From NCBI GenBank assembly GCA_964247055.1, contig OZ176057.1:4216001-4280000 (forward strand): a stretch of DNA of 64,000 nucleotides. Direction: 5' to 3'. Position 1 is the stretch's first letter; the number at the start of each line of letters is the position of its first letter. Made by a program: the position numbers and the translations under genes. Below, in pieces: positions 1 to 10,557 of this stretch. Source of the DNA: Paragordius varius. Its lineage: Eukaryota > Nematomorpha. The notes under the pieces are model-generated. The model searched no databases. It was not told the DNA's origin and worked only from the letters and a program-made list of their open reading frames with translations.

Positions 1-279
1 AATAAATAGTTAATTTATTTAATAACTATCTAACATTCGGTTAGAAATACCTTTACCACAAATCATTTTCATCATTTTATATCTTTTTTGATTTCGTTTT
101 GATTTCTTTTCTTTATCCTAAAGAAGGTTATACAATTATAACCGAAAATTAGATATTTATTAATCACCTATTTATTTTTAAAAAATCATTTATACTCATT
201 ATTGCCATTTACTTTTTAACATAATGTATTATTATAATAAAGCTTTTGGTTTTTGCCCTTCAAGTGATATAAAAAAGTT
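1..279. other. A+T-rich intergenic DNA, nothing recognised
   Basis: No open frame, RNA gene or clear repeat was seen here. The sequence is simple A+T-rich DNA leading into the hairpin element that follows. Confidence 0.5.
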
Positions 280-1170
280 ATTAGCACTCTAAGTGTTCCA
301 TATCTAAATTTATGCACATTTCTTTTAATATAATTCTTTTGGTGAAATAAATTCTTTTTCTAGCAAATATCTAAAATATATTATAAAACTATAAAAATAT
401 TTTAAAAAATTTATTTTTAGATGGGATCCCCAAAAGTCCAAAATTCTTTCACTCTTTTAAAATGGGTGAATTCCCTTAAGAAACGAAAAAAATGCCGGGG
501 TTAGGCGATAAAAATTTTACTAAAAATAAAATGGATAATTCCTATAATAAATTTAATTCTATGCAACATTTGGTTGAAGCCTTCATACTATTTTGGGTAA
601 TTGTGAAACATTTTAAAAACACACTTTTTATAATTAAATTCTAATTATTTGTATGCTTGATTATAATTTTCATGTTCAATTGCTTTTGGGTGATTTCTGT
701 AAAAAAATTCAATTATATTTATTATATATTTGAAGGCAAAAAGATATTGTAATCAAATATTTTAGGTTATAATAAAGTTCAGCATCATCAAATTATGTAG
801 AAAAAGTGTTTTTATACCGTTTCGATTACCCTTCAAAATAGCATGAAGTAATCTTCAAAATGATTTTGCTTTTATATAAATTTTGCTAAAGTATGCATTT
901 AAAATATTTTTAACTTATATAAAAATTTAGCATATATTTTCTAATGCCAATCTCGGCATTTTTGCGTAAATCCACCAAAACTATATTTTAGTAAAAAATG
1001 GGATTTATCCCACATTTAAAATTGTATTCCATTAACAATATATGCTTTTTGTAGGTTGTTTATAATAAATATTATAATAAAATAAAATAATTAGCTTTCC
1101 ATTTTATAAAAATAAAGGTGGGTAAATTTTGCAATTTTCCGATATGGAGCACTAAGTAAAAATGTGTAAA
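280..1170. repeat. Long hairpin (foldback, MITE-like) element, family 1, copy 1
   Basis: The two halves are imperfect reverse complements. The left end around 284-320 (AGCACTCTAAGTGTTCCATA) matches in reverse the right end around 1135-1170 (TATGGAGCACTAAGT). The GCCGGGGTT block near 495 pairs with CTCGGCATTTTTGCG near 953. The centre around 575-600 pairs with 815-860. Diverged copies occur at 7140-8000 and 13400-13960. It has no coding capacity, so it is best read as a non-autonomous DNA element. Ends are approximate and no target-site duplication was verified. Confidence 0.65.
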
Positions 1171-1189
1171 TAACTTTTTAATGTCAACG

Positions 1190-2015
1190 TCATATAGTTA
1201 GGGTTTCTATAAAATCTCAGATTATAAGTTGCGTTTTTAACACACTTAAAAGACAAAATTTTATGAAACTCTATTTGCCAACTAAACTCACTATTAGAAT
1301 ACCTGTATATCAAATTCAAACAAAAAAATATTGTTTTTATTTTCCATTTATTGTCATCTGGTTTATGACGGTATAAAAAATATACTGTTTTTTTTGGAAT
1401 TTCACAAAGTATATAAATACAAAATAAAATCTACAAATAGTGATTGAAAATCCGTACATATTTCCTATATTAATTAGTATTAAAATAAACTTCTGAATGG
1501 ATTTGTAAGGATTGATGGATGATATTCAACTTTTGAATCTTATTGTGTATTTATATACTTTATAGTTCCATGTAAGATTATCAAAATAAAACAGTATAAA
1601 TTTTACACTAAACCAGATGACAAAAAAAGGAAAAAAACAATATTTTTAATTTTATTTTATATAAGTTTTGAATAAAATATGAATGTTCAGATTTTAATAT
1701 AGGTAGTAAATAAAAAATAATTTCAATATACTTTTATAAAAAAAATTGTTTTTTCTCTTAAAAACGCCATCTTCTAAACTAAGTATTATAGAACCCAAGC
1801 TATATAATTTAAGGCTATTTATAGATTGAAAATAGGATAATTAAGCATAATATCTCAACTTTTATCATTATTTTGAATTTACACTTTTTGCAAGATTTTA
1901 AATTTTCTCTCAATATTTCAAAACTAGGTCGTCAACAAATTAAAAATTTTGCGACAAATTCACAGGGTCACAAGCTATCTCACGAAAATTTATTAAAAAA
2001 TAACCCTCTTTTTGC
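1190..2015. repeat. Long hairpin element, family 2, left-truncated copy
   Basis: The inverted arms run at about 1195-1440 and 1500-2010: GGTTTCTATAAAATCT near 1201 pairs with the stretch around 1780-1800, and CATCTGGTTTATGA near 1356 pairs with CTAAACCAGATGACA near 1610. The same sequence recurs complete at 21795-22805. The outer part of the left arm is missing here, directly beside the family-1 hairpin. A 65-codon open frame at 1873-2070 lies in the right arm, starts at a non-ATG codon and looks accidental. Confidence 0.65.
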
Positions 2016-3613
2016 ACAAGTGTATATATCCAAAGTTATTATTTTGTTTTTTACCGCTTTTAGCCAATAATAATGCTCTCATTAAACAAATTTTACTGAA
2101 AACCTTGCAATATATTTACTCGTATACACATATATAAATTTAAAAGTATAAGTTTTAAAATATCAATCGAATTCGATTTCATAAACTAAGCGCTACTTTT
2201 GTTCAAAATTTTGTTTATCTCGACTTTGGTGAACACATCTAAATTATCATAATTGATGCAAAAATATATTGAGTGAGAAACTAAATAAACCTTATATGAA
2301 AGATTAACAGGAAGGCATGCCAAAGAAATTTAATATTTTTGCAAAAAGATGTACTTTTACTAGATATTTTGTAGCTATTATCAAATTTTATTTTAAAAGT
2401 TATGAATAGATCTTCTTATTTCCAATGTGGATTAAAATCAATCCTAACCAATTTTTTTTATCTTATATGCAGATATCTTTGTAAGTATGCTAAAACGACT
2501 AAAATGATTGTTTTATTAAGATTGGTAACTTATTCAAAATTTGAGAAAAATATAATTTTCTAATGTCTAAATTTGGTTGATTTTTGGACCACCCTTGCAA
2601 AATATAGAAGTTATACCAAAATAGTTATAAAATACTTCTAAAACATTTAAACCACACAATACTTTATAAATCATCCACCAGTTTATATACATGTTGCGAA
2701 CAAAATACATAAGTTCATGCATACATTTTTGTTTGACTGGATTATATAAAAGATTTAATTTTTTTTCGGTTATGCAAAATCAATAATATTTTCATTCATT
2801 ATTGGCTGAAAAAAACTTCGACATTTTTTATAACAATAGAAGGATTAAATTTTGTATTCATATTGCATATATAACACATACCAATTAATCTTTACATACG
2901 ATCGAAATTTTTCGTACTGTTAACATTTTTTTGATGCCTGAAATCAATATCATTTAAATTTTATATAATAATAATGTATACATATTTTTTTGAAAATTTA
3001 ATCACGAGCTTGTATTCATGTAGCAGTTTACAATAATATAATACATATTAAAACTAATGAATAGATTTAAAAGATTTACATTTATCATACGAAAAATAAA
3101 TATGTTTTCACAAACATTTATTTTTCTTTGAATTTTATCATTCATTATCCGACTCTAGGTATATTTATTGCATAACATTTGACAAAAAAATGTCAACTTA
3201 ATCATTTTTTAAATTATATAAAATAGAAAATGATGCATAAATTATTTGAATCTAACCTTTATTATGACTATTTAAATAGAGGTAAAAATTTATTAGACCA
3301 CTTTTTCATTGTTTGTAAGTTTAGGGCCTATATTTTACCAATTATGTGGAATAGAAATTTAATCAAATAATTCAATATTATTATCGTTTACTAAGTAAAT
3401 AAATTAATAAAATTATTACGCGGTAAATTTTATATGGCGTCCACATATTCCAGACATATCATTTAATTGAATTAAAAATTCATACATAAGTAACGCTAAA
3501 AAATTGTTTTAATAGCTAATAATTTGCCTTATAAAAACTTAGAATTTCATACATATATATATATATATGTAAATTATATTCTATTATGACTAGCTAACAA
3601 ATACATAAAATAA
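2016..3613. other. Upstream intergenic DNA, nothing firm recognised
   Basis: About 1.6 kb of A+T-rich DNA with no convincing open frame on either strand. A short (TA)n run lies at about 3553-3570, shortly before the first gene. No TATA or initiator could be singled out against the base composition. Confidence 0.45.
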
Positions 3614-3938
3614 ATGCACGGTTTACGCAGACCCAGTTATGACTTCTTAAAGCTCCAGCCCGATTATGTGCCCAAACGCAATTCCATGCAAACAATTGAG
3701 GAGAGAAATAGGGCTCAACAAAATTTTAATTCGTCCAATTATGGTGACAACAACAATAGTCGCAATATCAATAAACGTAAAAAATCGTCAATCAGTGAAT
3801 CCATCACTCAAATGTTTACGGGTATAAATCCCAGGTCTAATCTACAGACCTTATCCTACCCCCATCATCCTAGCAAATCCGATGCACGATATCGCAATAA
3901 TGGCCTGCACACTGATGAGTTTTCAACTGATGGAGAAG
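3614..3938 (+). CDS. Gene 1, shared first coding exon (108 residues, phase 1 end)
   Basis: The ATG at 3614 is preceded immediately by an in-frame TAA (3611-3613), which fixes the start unless a further 5' exon exists. The 108 encoded residues begin MHGLRRPSYDFLKLQPDY. They are polar and basic, rich in Asn, Ser and Arg, with a cluster NKRKKSSISES at about residues 52-62 and no hydrophobic segment, so this end probably faces the cytosol or nucleus. Base composition is clearly more balanced than the flanks. The exon ends in GAAG before GTTATA (3939), leaving one base of a split codon. Two downstream exons, at 3987 and 5686, fit that phase and both begin with AT, giving Asp at the junction. I do not recognise the protein family. 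Confidence 0.75.
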
Positions 3939-3986
3939 GTTATACATTCTTTTTCACTTATCATATAAAGTTCTATCCATTTTTAG
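3939..3986 (+). other. Short 48-nt intron of gene 1
   Basis: It starts GTTATA and ends CATTTTTAG. It is a multiple of 3 without a stop, so the frame reads through it and would add a hydrophobic stretch (YTFFFTYHIKFYPFL) unlike its polar surroundings. This contrast and the T-rich 3' end are why I call an intron. Retention would give a 164-residue product. The donor is weak, so this stays a judgement. Confidence 0.6.
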
Positions 3987-4108
3987 ATTGTAATTATTTT
4001 TCAAGTACGGGTAAAGCATCCAGATATGGAAAGGCTTTTCCAATTGTAAATTTAAGCCAACGGGTTAAACGGATTAAGGAACCATTTGACCGAAATGACG
4101 ACTTCTAA
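3987..4108 (+). CDS. Gene 1, alternative terminal exon B (soluble isoform)
   Basis: Joined to the first exon it adds DCNYFSSTGKASRYGKAFP and then a basic tail ending EPFDRNDDF before TAA at 4106-4108, for a 148-residue protein without a membrane segment. Coding is supported by 40 codons free of stops and by a G+C content well above the flanking introns. An AATAAA lies at 4327-4332, suitable for a terminal exon. Its first residues (DCNY, then G and a basic residue) resemble the start of exon C (DVNY, then G and Arg), so the two may be duplicated, competing exons. Alternatively only 3987-4010 is used as a 24-nt phase-1 exon, since ACGG before GTAAAG at 4011 is a good donor in the right phase. 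Confidence 0.6.
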
Positions 4109-4326
4109 AGTGATTTGTTTGATTCCATGATAAAATTATAAAAATCCTGCTTGGCTTTTTTATTTAATCATATTCCCAATTTAATAGTTGATCATAGTTA
4201 TATTCTAAATTTTATATAGAATTTTTGATATTTCCTGGTCAAAATCTATGACTCATTCGTAAGTCGTATTGTTTTGTTTAGAACCAATTAAGCCTAATCT
4301 TTTCTACCATAAGATTACGGATGTTT

Positions 4327-4332
4327 AATAAA
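4327..4332 (+). promoter_or_regulatory. Candidate poly(A) signal for the short isoform
   Basis: AATAAA lies 219 nt after the TAA of exon B. In A+T-rich DNA such hexamers are common, so the support comes mainly from its position. Confidence 0.35.
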
Positions 4333-5685
4333 TCTAAAATATGTTTATTTTCTATTCTAAGTTGTTGTTGCTCCGATCTAATTACTATATACATTTTATG
4401 ATTTATTATTATTCATCTTAACACTACATACTAATTGGGGCAAATGGATGCCCTAAGGTAATTTTAAATGGATTATTAAAAAGGCTCTAAATAGCGACAT
4501 ATAAATTTAATAATGCGTTTATTTAATAATGATGATAATAAGCCAAAAAAATTTACTTTTTCCATATCAAACTATTACGACGCTATTTTTATTTTAACAT
4601 TTTAGTAAAATATCCTGTTTTTTATTACACAGATAAACAAGTTAATTCTATATTATGTGAGATATTAATAAAAATAGAATGAAAAATTCCCATAATCTAT
4701 AACTAATGAATGCTATATTGTCTAAATTTTTACCTTTATTTCCCTTATTTTAAACAGTCCATATAATCATCAACTTCCCCCATTTACAAAATTTATAACC
4801 AAGTAACAAAAATAAGTGAGCAAAATTCATTTGTTTAATATGTGATACAAAATTAATGAATATTTTCAAAAATTTCATATATTTTTTGTGCTATTTAATG
4901 CTATCTAACATATTTAATAATAAATCTTGGTTATTATTTTTCTAATACGATTTAGCCTAATCTATTTTACATCGAATCTTTTATCTTTCTGTATAATTAT
5001 AATTTCAATTATCTGGATTTACCTTAAAATCAATAATATTTTGTGCCAAATTTTGGAATTTAAAAATGACCCAAAAACATATTCTGATACATATTGTTTC
5101 CGGAAAACAATAAGAATCAATAAAAAATTATTTTACAACTATGATATAAAAAATTTTTTTTAGGTTTACCAATTTATACAAATCGTAGAATTTTAATTAA
5201 CTCTTCAAAACAAATCCTATCAGAAAACAGCGAATATTAAAAAATCATTATGTAGACCGTAAATTTAATCATTCAACATCGCCAAATTTTTACCTGCTTA
5301 CCAAAATATTAATATAATAATGACAAAAAAGACAAAAATGCCACTGATTTTTTTAAAATAAGGACTTCTGGTTTTATATGGTTATTATGCCACCAAAAGT
5401 AATAATCAAAAGTATTTTTAGACAAAAATAATGTCAAACTCTTAGAGGTAATCAAACAAATTTTATTTATAATCGTTTGCAAAAATATAAATAAGCCGTT
5501 CGTAGACCGCAAACGCAAATTACTAAATATCTGAAGTATTTATTTAATATAATTTTTATAAGGAAAGCATAATATATATAAAAATATACTAGTTTTACAA
5601 CTCAAAATAAAGTTCCGTTATCCAGTTATAATCGATTATAATAAAAAAATTTTTAGGAAAAACCTTTAAAGTTTATTATCTATAG
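4333..5685 (+). other. Intron of gene 1 long isoform, otherwise empty
   Basis: A+T-rich sequence ending in the acceptor TTATTATCTATAG (5673-5685). Open frames at 4927-5163 (+) and 5309-5518 (-) have the Ile/Phe/Leu/Asn bias of random A+T-rich DNA and were not accepted. Confidence 0.5.
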
Positions 5686-6317
5686 ATGTAAACTATGTTG
5701 TTGGGAGTGGACGAGATAACACCGTGCGAAAGAAGAAACATTCGATAGCAGCTTTTTTAGCGTCCCGATTTTCCGTTTTACCCGAAGCCGCTGAATACTA
5801 TCAATACAGTAAATATGGTGATAAAAAGTATTATGAATGGGTCATTTACCTTGGTATCCTATTTGCCGCCATAATATTTTTCTTAGCTCTTGCCATGTTA
5901 TATGTCATTTCCACCAATCAGGATTTTACCATTGTCGGTGGCATGGGTTCCGGGGCAAATAGCATAGGTATAGCAACAAAACAACAAAACAACATTATTT
6001 CAGGTATGAAGAAACATTTAAGTGGAGTAAAACCTTCGAATTGGAAAACCAATTCGGCAGCTAATACCATTGGTGGAGGGAAAAAGGGCTCTCCTTCTCC
6101 TCCTTTAACGCTAAAAGCTGATCCACAACAACCCTTAAGGCACACCAATGTTGCTCAAAAAGCTGATGATAATCAAAATGCACCAAAGCAATTCCAGGAA
6201 ACGCACTCGAATCTAAAGAAGCAATTGACACAACAAAAGAAGGTTGTTGTAAAGGGTTCTAGTAAGGAAACTAAAGATTCTACTACTAAAAAGAAAGAGA
6301 AGGAACGAAAACGATAA
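5686..6317 (+). CDS. Gene 1, terminal exon C: single-pass membrane protein with basic tail
   Basis: Spliced to the first exon (phase 1, G plus AT giving Asp109) it makes a 318-residue protein: 325 plus 632 nt is 957 nt, an exact codon multiple with TAA at 6315-6317. Residues 109-159 are polar and contain RKKKHS and a Tyr-rich EYYQYSKYGDKKYYEW. Residues 161-183 (start VIYLGILFAAIIFFLALAML) form one membrane helix. The rest is a low-complexity Gly/Ser/Asn/Gln/Pro region with a lysine-rich C-terminus (KKKEKERKR). The N-terminal half has no signal peptide and basic residues lie on both sides of the helix, so topology is uncertain. I do not recognise the family and assign no function. The open frame also starts at a GTG at 5724, but the phase-1 splice explains it better. 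Confidence 0.75.
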
Positions 6318-6522
6318 AATTTATGAAACCTTGTATTTGGACACAGTGTCACCTTTGTAAATCTTTTAATTGCAAACTCAAAAATTCCATGTATATATTG
6401 TCGAAGAATGCATATATTTTATGACATAAAAAAGTAATTATTTTTAAGGCATCAAAGTAATGTGTTCTATGTATACATTTATTTGTTGCCTTGCAGACAT
6501 TATAATCCTCTCTCTTTTAAAA

Positions 6523-6528
6523 AATAAA
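6523..6528 (+). promoter_or_regulatory. Candidate poly(A) signal of gene 1 long isoform
   Basis: AATAAA lies 205 nt past the stop codon of exon C, after a T-rich 3' untranslated stretch. Assigned by position only. Confidence 0.4.
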
Positions 6529-7139
6529 AAAATATCACAACTTAAACTATTCTATCATAAATAGATTTTCTTTTGATCATAATATATAATTATTTTTGAT
6601 TAAATAATTTTAACACATTACGCAACAAAAAAGCAACGTTTTCTGGTCAATGCCATTTTTTATACAGTTTAAAATGTAGCCATTCTATTTATAATATATG
6701 TGGTGTTAACGCTTCTCAAATTATTTATTTTTAAACGATTAAATATATTATAAATAGTATTAATATCAAACGAAAATGATTGTGATACAATTTTAATTTA
6801 TAAATATTTTAATATAAATTATATAACTCCTATAGATTCTAAATAACCGCAAACATATAAGGGTACTTAAGGACTGTAGGAACTATATTTTGCCCAATAT
6901 TTTAATGTGGGGGCGTGTAAAAATTTAGAGCAAAATCAGAAAGGTTGCTAAAAATATTTTGTTCTTTCCAATATTTTATTTCGTAAGATTTGAAGGTTTC
7001 GTATGATTAATTTATTATTATCGCGCTTTTTATAATATATTTTTTTATATTTAATTTTTTATCGCCGATTTCGGACGTAGTCTTATCGAATTAATATTCT
7101 CAGCAATCAGGTGATAGAAAAATGTATCAGGATTATTAA
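6529..7139. other. Intergenic DNA, nothing recognised
   Basis: A+T-rich DNA without credible open frames or structured repeats. Confidence 0.45.
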
Positions 7140-8000
7140 AGTGCTATATTTTGGCCCTTACGAATGAAAATAATAATAATCATTTTTGTAGTAACTGCAT
7201 ATCAAAAAATGAAGTTTGTGCACATTTTTTTGATGATAACTAGAGGCTTATTTCAAAAAATATCATTAGATCATTAACTGTAAAACCAAAACAGTATTTT
7301 TATTTTAATTATTAGAAGTTGGCTCCAAAAGTCCCAATTTTTGATCTTAAAATGGGCAATTATTAAATAAACGCAAAATTGCCGGGGGCGACAAAAAAAT
7401 TAAATACATTCCTAATTTTGACATCAACTAAAAATATTTTTAAAATAATTCATATTTTTATTAACAAATTAAAAATAATATTTTATGCCAACTTTTCACA
7501 ACAATTTTATTTTAAATAAAATTTTGTTGATGTGTATACTATTTGATGCATGATGGAAACAGTTAACAAATGCCTTAATATATTATCAAAAATATAATTC
7601 AATGATGGTGAGTATTTTTATCGCTTCAATTAATTAAAGTTCGTTTGCTTTACAATTTTGGTCAGTATTTTACTAAAACACAATTTAGATTTAACATAAA
7701 TGTGACGACGAACGAATATTTTAATTAAATTCTGAGGTGATAGAAATATTCAGCATTATTAAATTATATAGATATATGTAAGTATATTATTTTAAAGCGT
7801 TTTATTCCGTTATATCATGCCTTAAATTAGTATAAAGTATAAAACTTTGCAATTAATTTTTTAAAAGTATACATTTTTGTAAAAAAAAATTTGACGCTAT
7901 AATCTAGCATATATTTAAATTTTGCGCGTGATCCCGACATTTTTGCGTTTATTTTCGAAAAACTAGCCCATTAAAAAGCGAGAAATTTGGGACTTCTGAT
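7140..8000. repeat. Long hairpin element, family 1, copy 2
   Basis: The left half around 7323-7392 (AAAAGTCCCAATTTTTGATC, then AACGCAAAATTGCCGGGGG) pairs in reverse with 7926-8000 (CCCGACATTTTTGCGTTTAT, then GAAATTTGGGACTTCTGA). The interior shares the same order of blocks with the copy at 280-1170. No open frame. Ends approximate. Confidence 0.65.
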
Positions 8001-8302
8001 TCTCACAACTAGGAAATTGAATTTTAGAAAATATTTATGATATATACTAGGATATTTTTAAAAATGAAGCATTTATATACTAAAAACAATTATTTATATA
8101 AATGTGCGTACGTTGCCATTTATTCATATGAATCACTTACCACAAAAGTGGAAAAAACTGTCTTATATTACTCGTAAGAGTCAAAACCAAAAGAATCATA
8201 TCTTGATACATTATTCTATCAGGATATATTTTTAATCGGTTTTTTTGAGGACACTGTGTAGAAAAAAAATTTATTAATTAAAACTATGATAGATTTATTT
8301 AA

Positions 8303-8305
<3 letters not shown>

Positions 8306-8336
<31 letters not shown>
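8306..8336. repeat. (TA)n microsatellite
   Basis: About 15 uninterrupted TA units. Similar tracts lie at about 15041-15073, 15858-15880, 19671-19691, 20255-20281, 21113-21132, 24346-24371, 26482-26500, 28176-28235, 31244-31270 and 31848-31870, mostly inside the introns of the micro-exon gene. Confidence 0.9.
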
Positions 8337-8338
<2 letters not shown>

Positions 8339-9119
8339 TTACCCTTTATTACAAAATATCTGGTATAATTCGATAGAACACCATCCATTGAAATAACATC
8401 AATTTGTTGAAAAAATAAATTGTCATTTTGCGATACAAAACAATGATTGGCCTATTTTTATTGGTTAATATTTTATTTTATTTTCGAATTATTTATATTG
8501 GGTTTCGGAACGGTAAAATCGCTTATGAATGCAGCTATTCGCTCAACAATAAATTTAACACTGTAACATAAAGGATAATGGTTTACTCAGGGCTTCGGCA
8601 AAGGCTATAAAATTTAATTAACACAAAATTAATTTATGCTATTCAGTAAAAATTATACTAATTTTTAAAGTTCAATTTTGTATCATATAAATTTGAGTTA
8701 TAAGTTATAAATTATCAAACGGATAAATTCTTATTTCCGTAAAATATTTTAATTATCATTATATATGTTATATGATTTCAATATAACCTCTTTTCCGTAG
8801 TGAAAAATTAACTGTTTTCGATTATATTCTCATTAAGTGGGAATGTTATTTCGCAATACTTGCCTGAACTTATATTTGCATCCAGTATGTTATAACTTTT
8901 CTACATTTACAAATTTTAGACTTTTTTACTTACGCACACACAACAACAAATAATTTTTTATCAATTCTTTTCATTTTAATTCTCTTTTTCGTGTCGTTGT
9001 GCAACAAAAAATCACATACTATTAACCGATAAAATAAATTATTCTTATTAAAAATCGAATTCTAACTAAGCAACGAAATTGAACATAGACAGTAAAAATT
9101 AAAAAGTATGTTTTTATGT
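8337..9119. other. Intergenic DNA, nothing recognised
   Basis: A+T-rich, no supported gene or repeat structure. Confidence 0.45.
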
Positions 9120-9269
9120 ACCGCGTCAGGGTTATGTCGACTCATAAAGGATGGGACCCTCGAGACAGGAAAATATTTTTTTGGCCCTTTAAAGTTGGTA
9201 AATACCACTGTCCTAATGTGATACGAATTATACAATTTTCATGACTCAGGCACATGCTATTTAATAAAA

Positions 9270-10085
9270 GCCGCAAACAGCTTCATTTCGATAAATACAG
9301 CGTGACTTTGGAGGCAAATTTTTGAATATCAGATTATATGAAGGAGCTTGAAATATTCCCGTAAAAAGGCTAAAATTTAAGTAGCGATTTCATTAAATTA
9401 CCCTTTAATTAGGCCCTTGCCCTGATAAATGCGCCACCATAGAATGACTTTTTGGTTTAGAGGCAATATTTCGATCCCATCCGAGCATATGGAATCAATC
9501 ATGATTCCAGGCCCGAATTAAGGCCAAAATTTTAATCAAGCGTTATTTATTTCGCACATGGTTAGAAGCCTTCCGCCTAATACTGCGTCATCATATCGAT
9601 ACAGCATGCCTTTGGAGCCAAATTTCAGGAAACGTATATAATAGAAACATATGGAATCCATGATAATTCCACATACTCCCCATATAAAGGCAAAGCGTTT
9701 GCCCGAGCTTTCTTATACCTGCCCCTGGGTAAGGAGCTACCTGCCAAAAACTGCGCCACTATATAGAAATTGCGTTGTTTGAAGCTAATTAACAGAAAAT
9801 TTATAAAATATGAGCTCATTAAAAGCTTGAAATACCCTTAACTATGTAAAATTTAAGGTCGGGCGTTTTATTACCTTTATGCACTAAAAAGTTATCATTT
9901 AACGATTATTTAGAACCAATGAGACAATGGTATCAAAAGTGATTCCAAAATTTGCCCTACAAAGGCAAAGAATTTAACTCAGCGCTTTTTCCATATAGGT
10001 CTATGGGTAGGGGTTTACCGGTTTAGAACTGAGACGCCATACAAAAATAGCTTGGTTTTGGAGCTAATTTTCAAATAACTTGAGA
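9270..10085. repeat. Degenerate tandem repeat, about 155-bp period, about six units
   Basis: A recurring block of the form ...CGCCACTATA...TTTGGAG(C)CAAATTT occurs at about 9280, 9432, 9588, 9751 and 10030, spaced about 152, 156, 163 and 2 x 140 nt. The unit between the last two lacks a clear anchor. Between anchors a second theme recurs (ATGGAATC...GATTCCA, then AAGGCAAAG or AAGGCCAAA, then a GCGTTT-like block). The stretch is visibly richer in G+C than its flanks. Units are too diverged for exact boundaries. Spacing is not a codon multiple and stops occur in all frames, so it is not coding. It could be an old satellite or the internal repeats of a decayed transposon. Confidence 0.6.
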
Positions 10086-10557
10086 AGCCATACGATTTTA
10101 GTTAGAAACATTTTTGGGGAATTTTTATAATATCATTCTTCTCTTTAAAAAGGGACCACAAATGATTTACTTTTTATATCCCTTGATCCCAGCTGTGTGA
10201 ACACAAATTCAAAATAAACTTTTAACTATGATTTCGTAAAACAAAAATCTTAAAATAAATCCAATGGTAGTTGAAAATTAATTATAATAATGGACAGTTC
10301 AAATACGGTCAATTTTGAGTAAACAATATTTGAGTCTATGCAAAAATTAATAACAATTATTATCGGTGAGACTTCGTCAAGAAGCGTGACAGGGTCATTT
10401 CGTTTTTAATAATTTGTAAATTATGAGTAAATAATTTAGTAGCGCTATAGTGTATGAAGTATATTGGGTGATGAATAAGCCTGTATTTTTAATCCAATTC
10501 AATCATAATTATCTGAATATTAATCATCTATACTTACTATTCAATGCGAGTTTAGAT
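10086..10557. other. Intergenic DNA, nothing recognised
   Basis: No gene or clear repeat seen between the degenerate tandem repeat and the hAT-like element. Confidence 0.4.

Noticed and set aside
4927-5163. 78-codon hydrophobic open frame
   Set aside because: It starts at a non-ATG codon, has the Ile/Phe/Leu/Asn composition of random A+T-rich DNA and lies in the gene 1 intron.
5918-6148. 76-codon minus-strand open frame opposite gene 1 exon C
   Set aside because: It is a shadow of the real + strand exon, which has a membrane helix, a terminating codon and a splice-compatible start.
9625-9819. 64-codon minus-strand open frame
   Set aside because: It lies in the degenerate tandem repeat and is not preserved in the neighbouring units.
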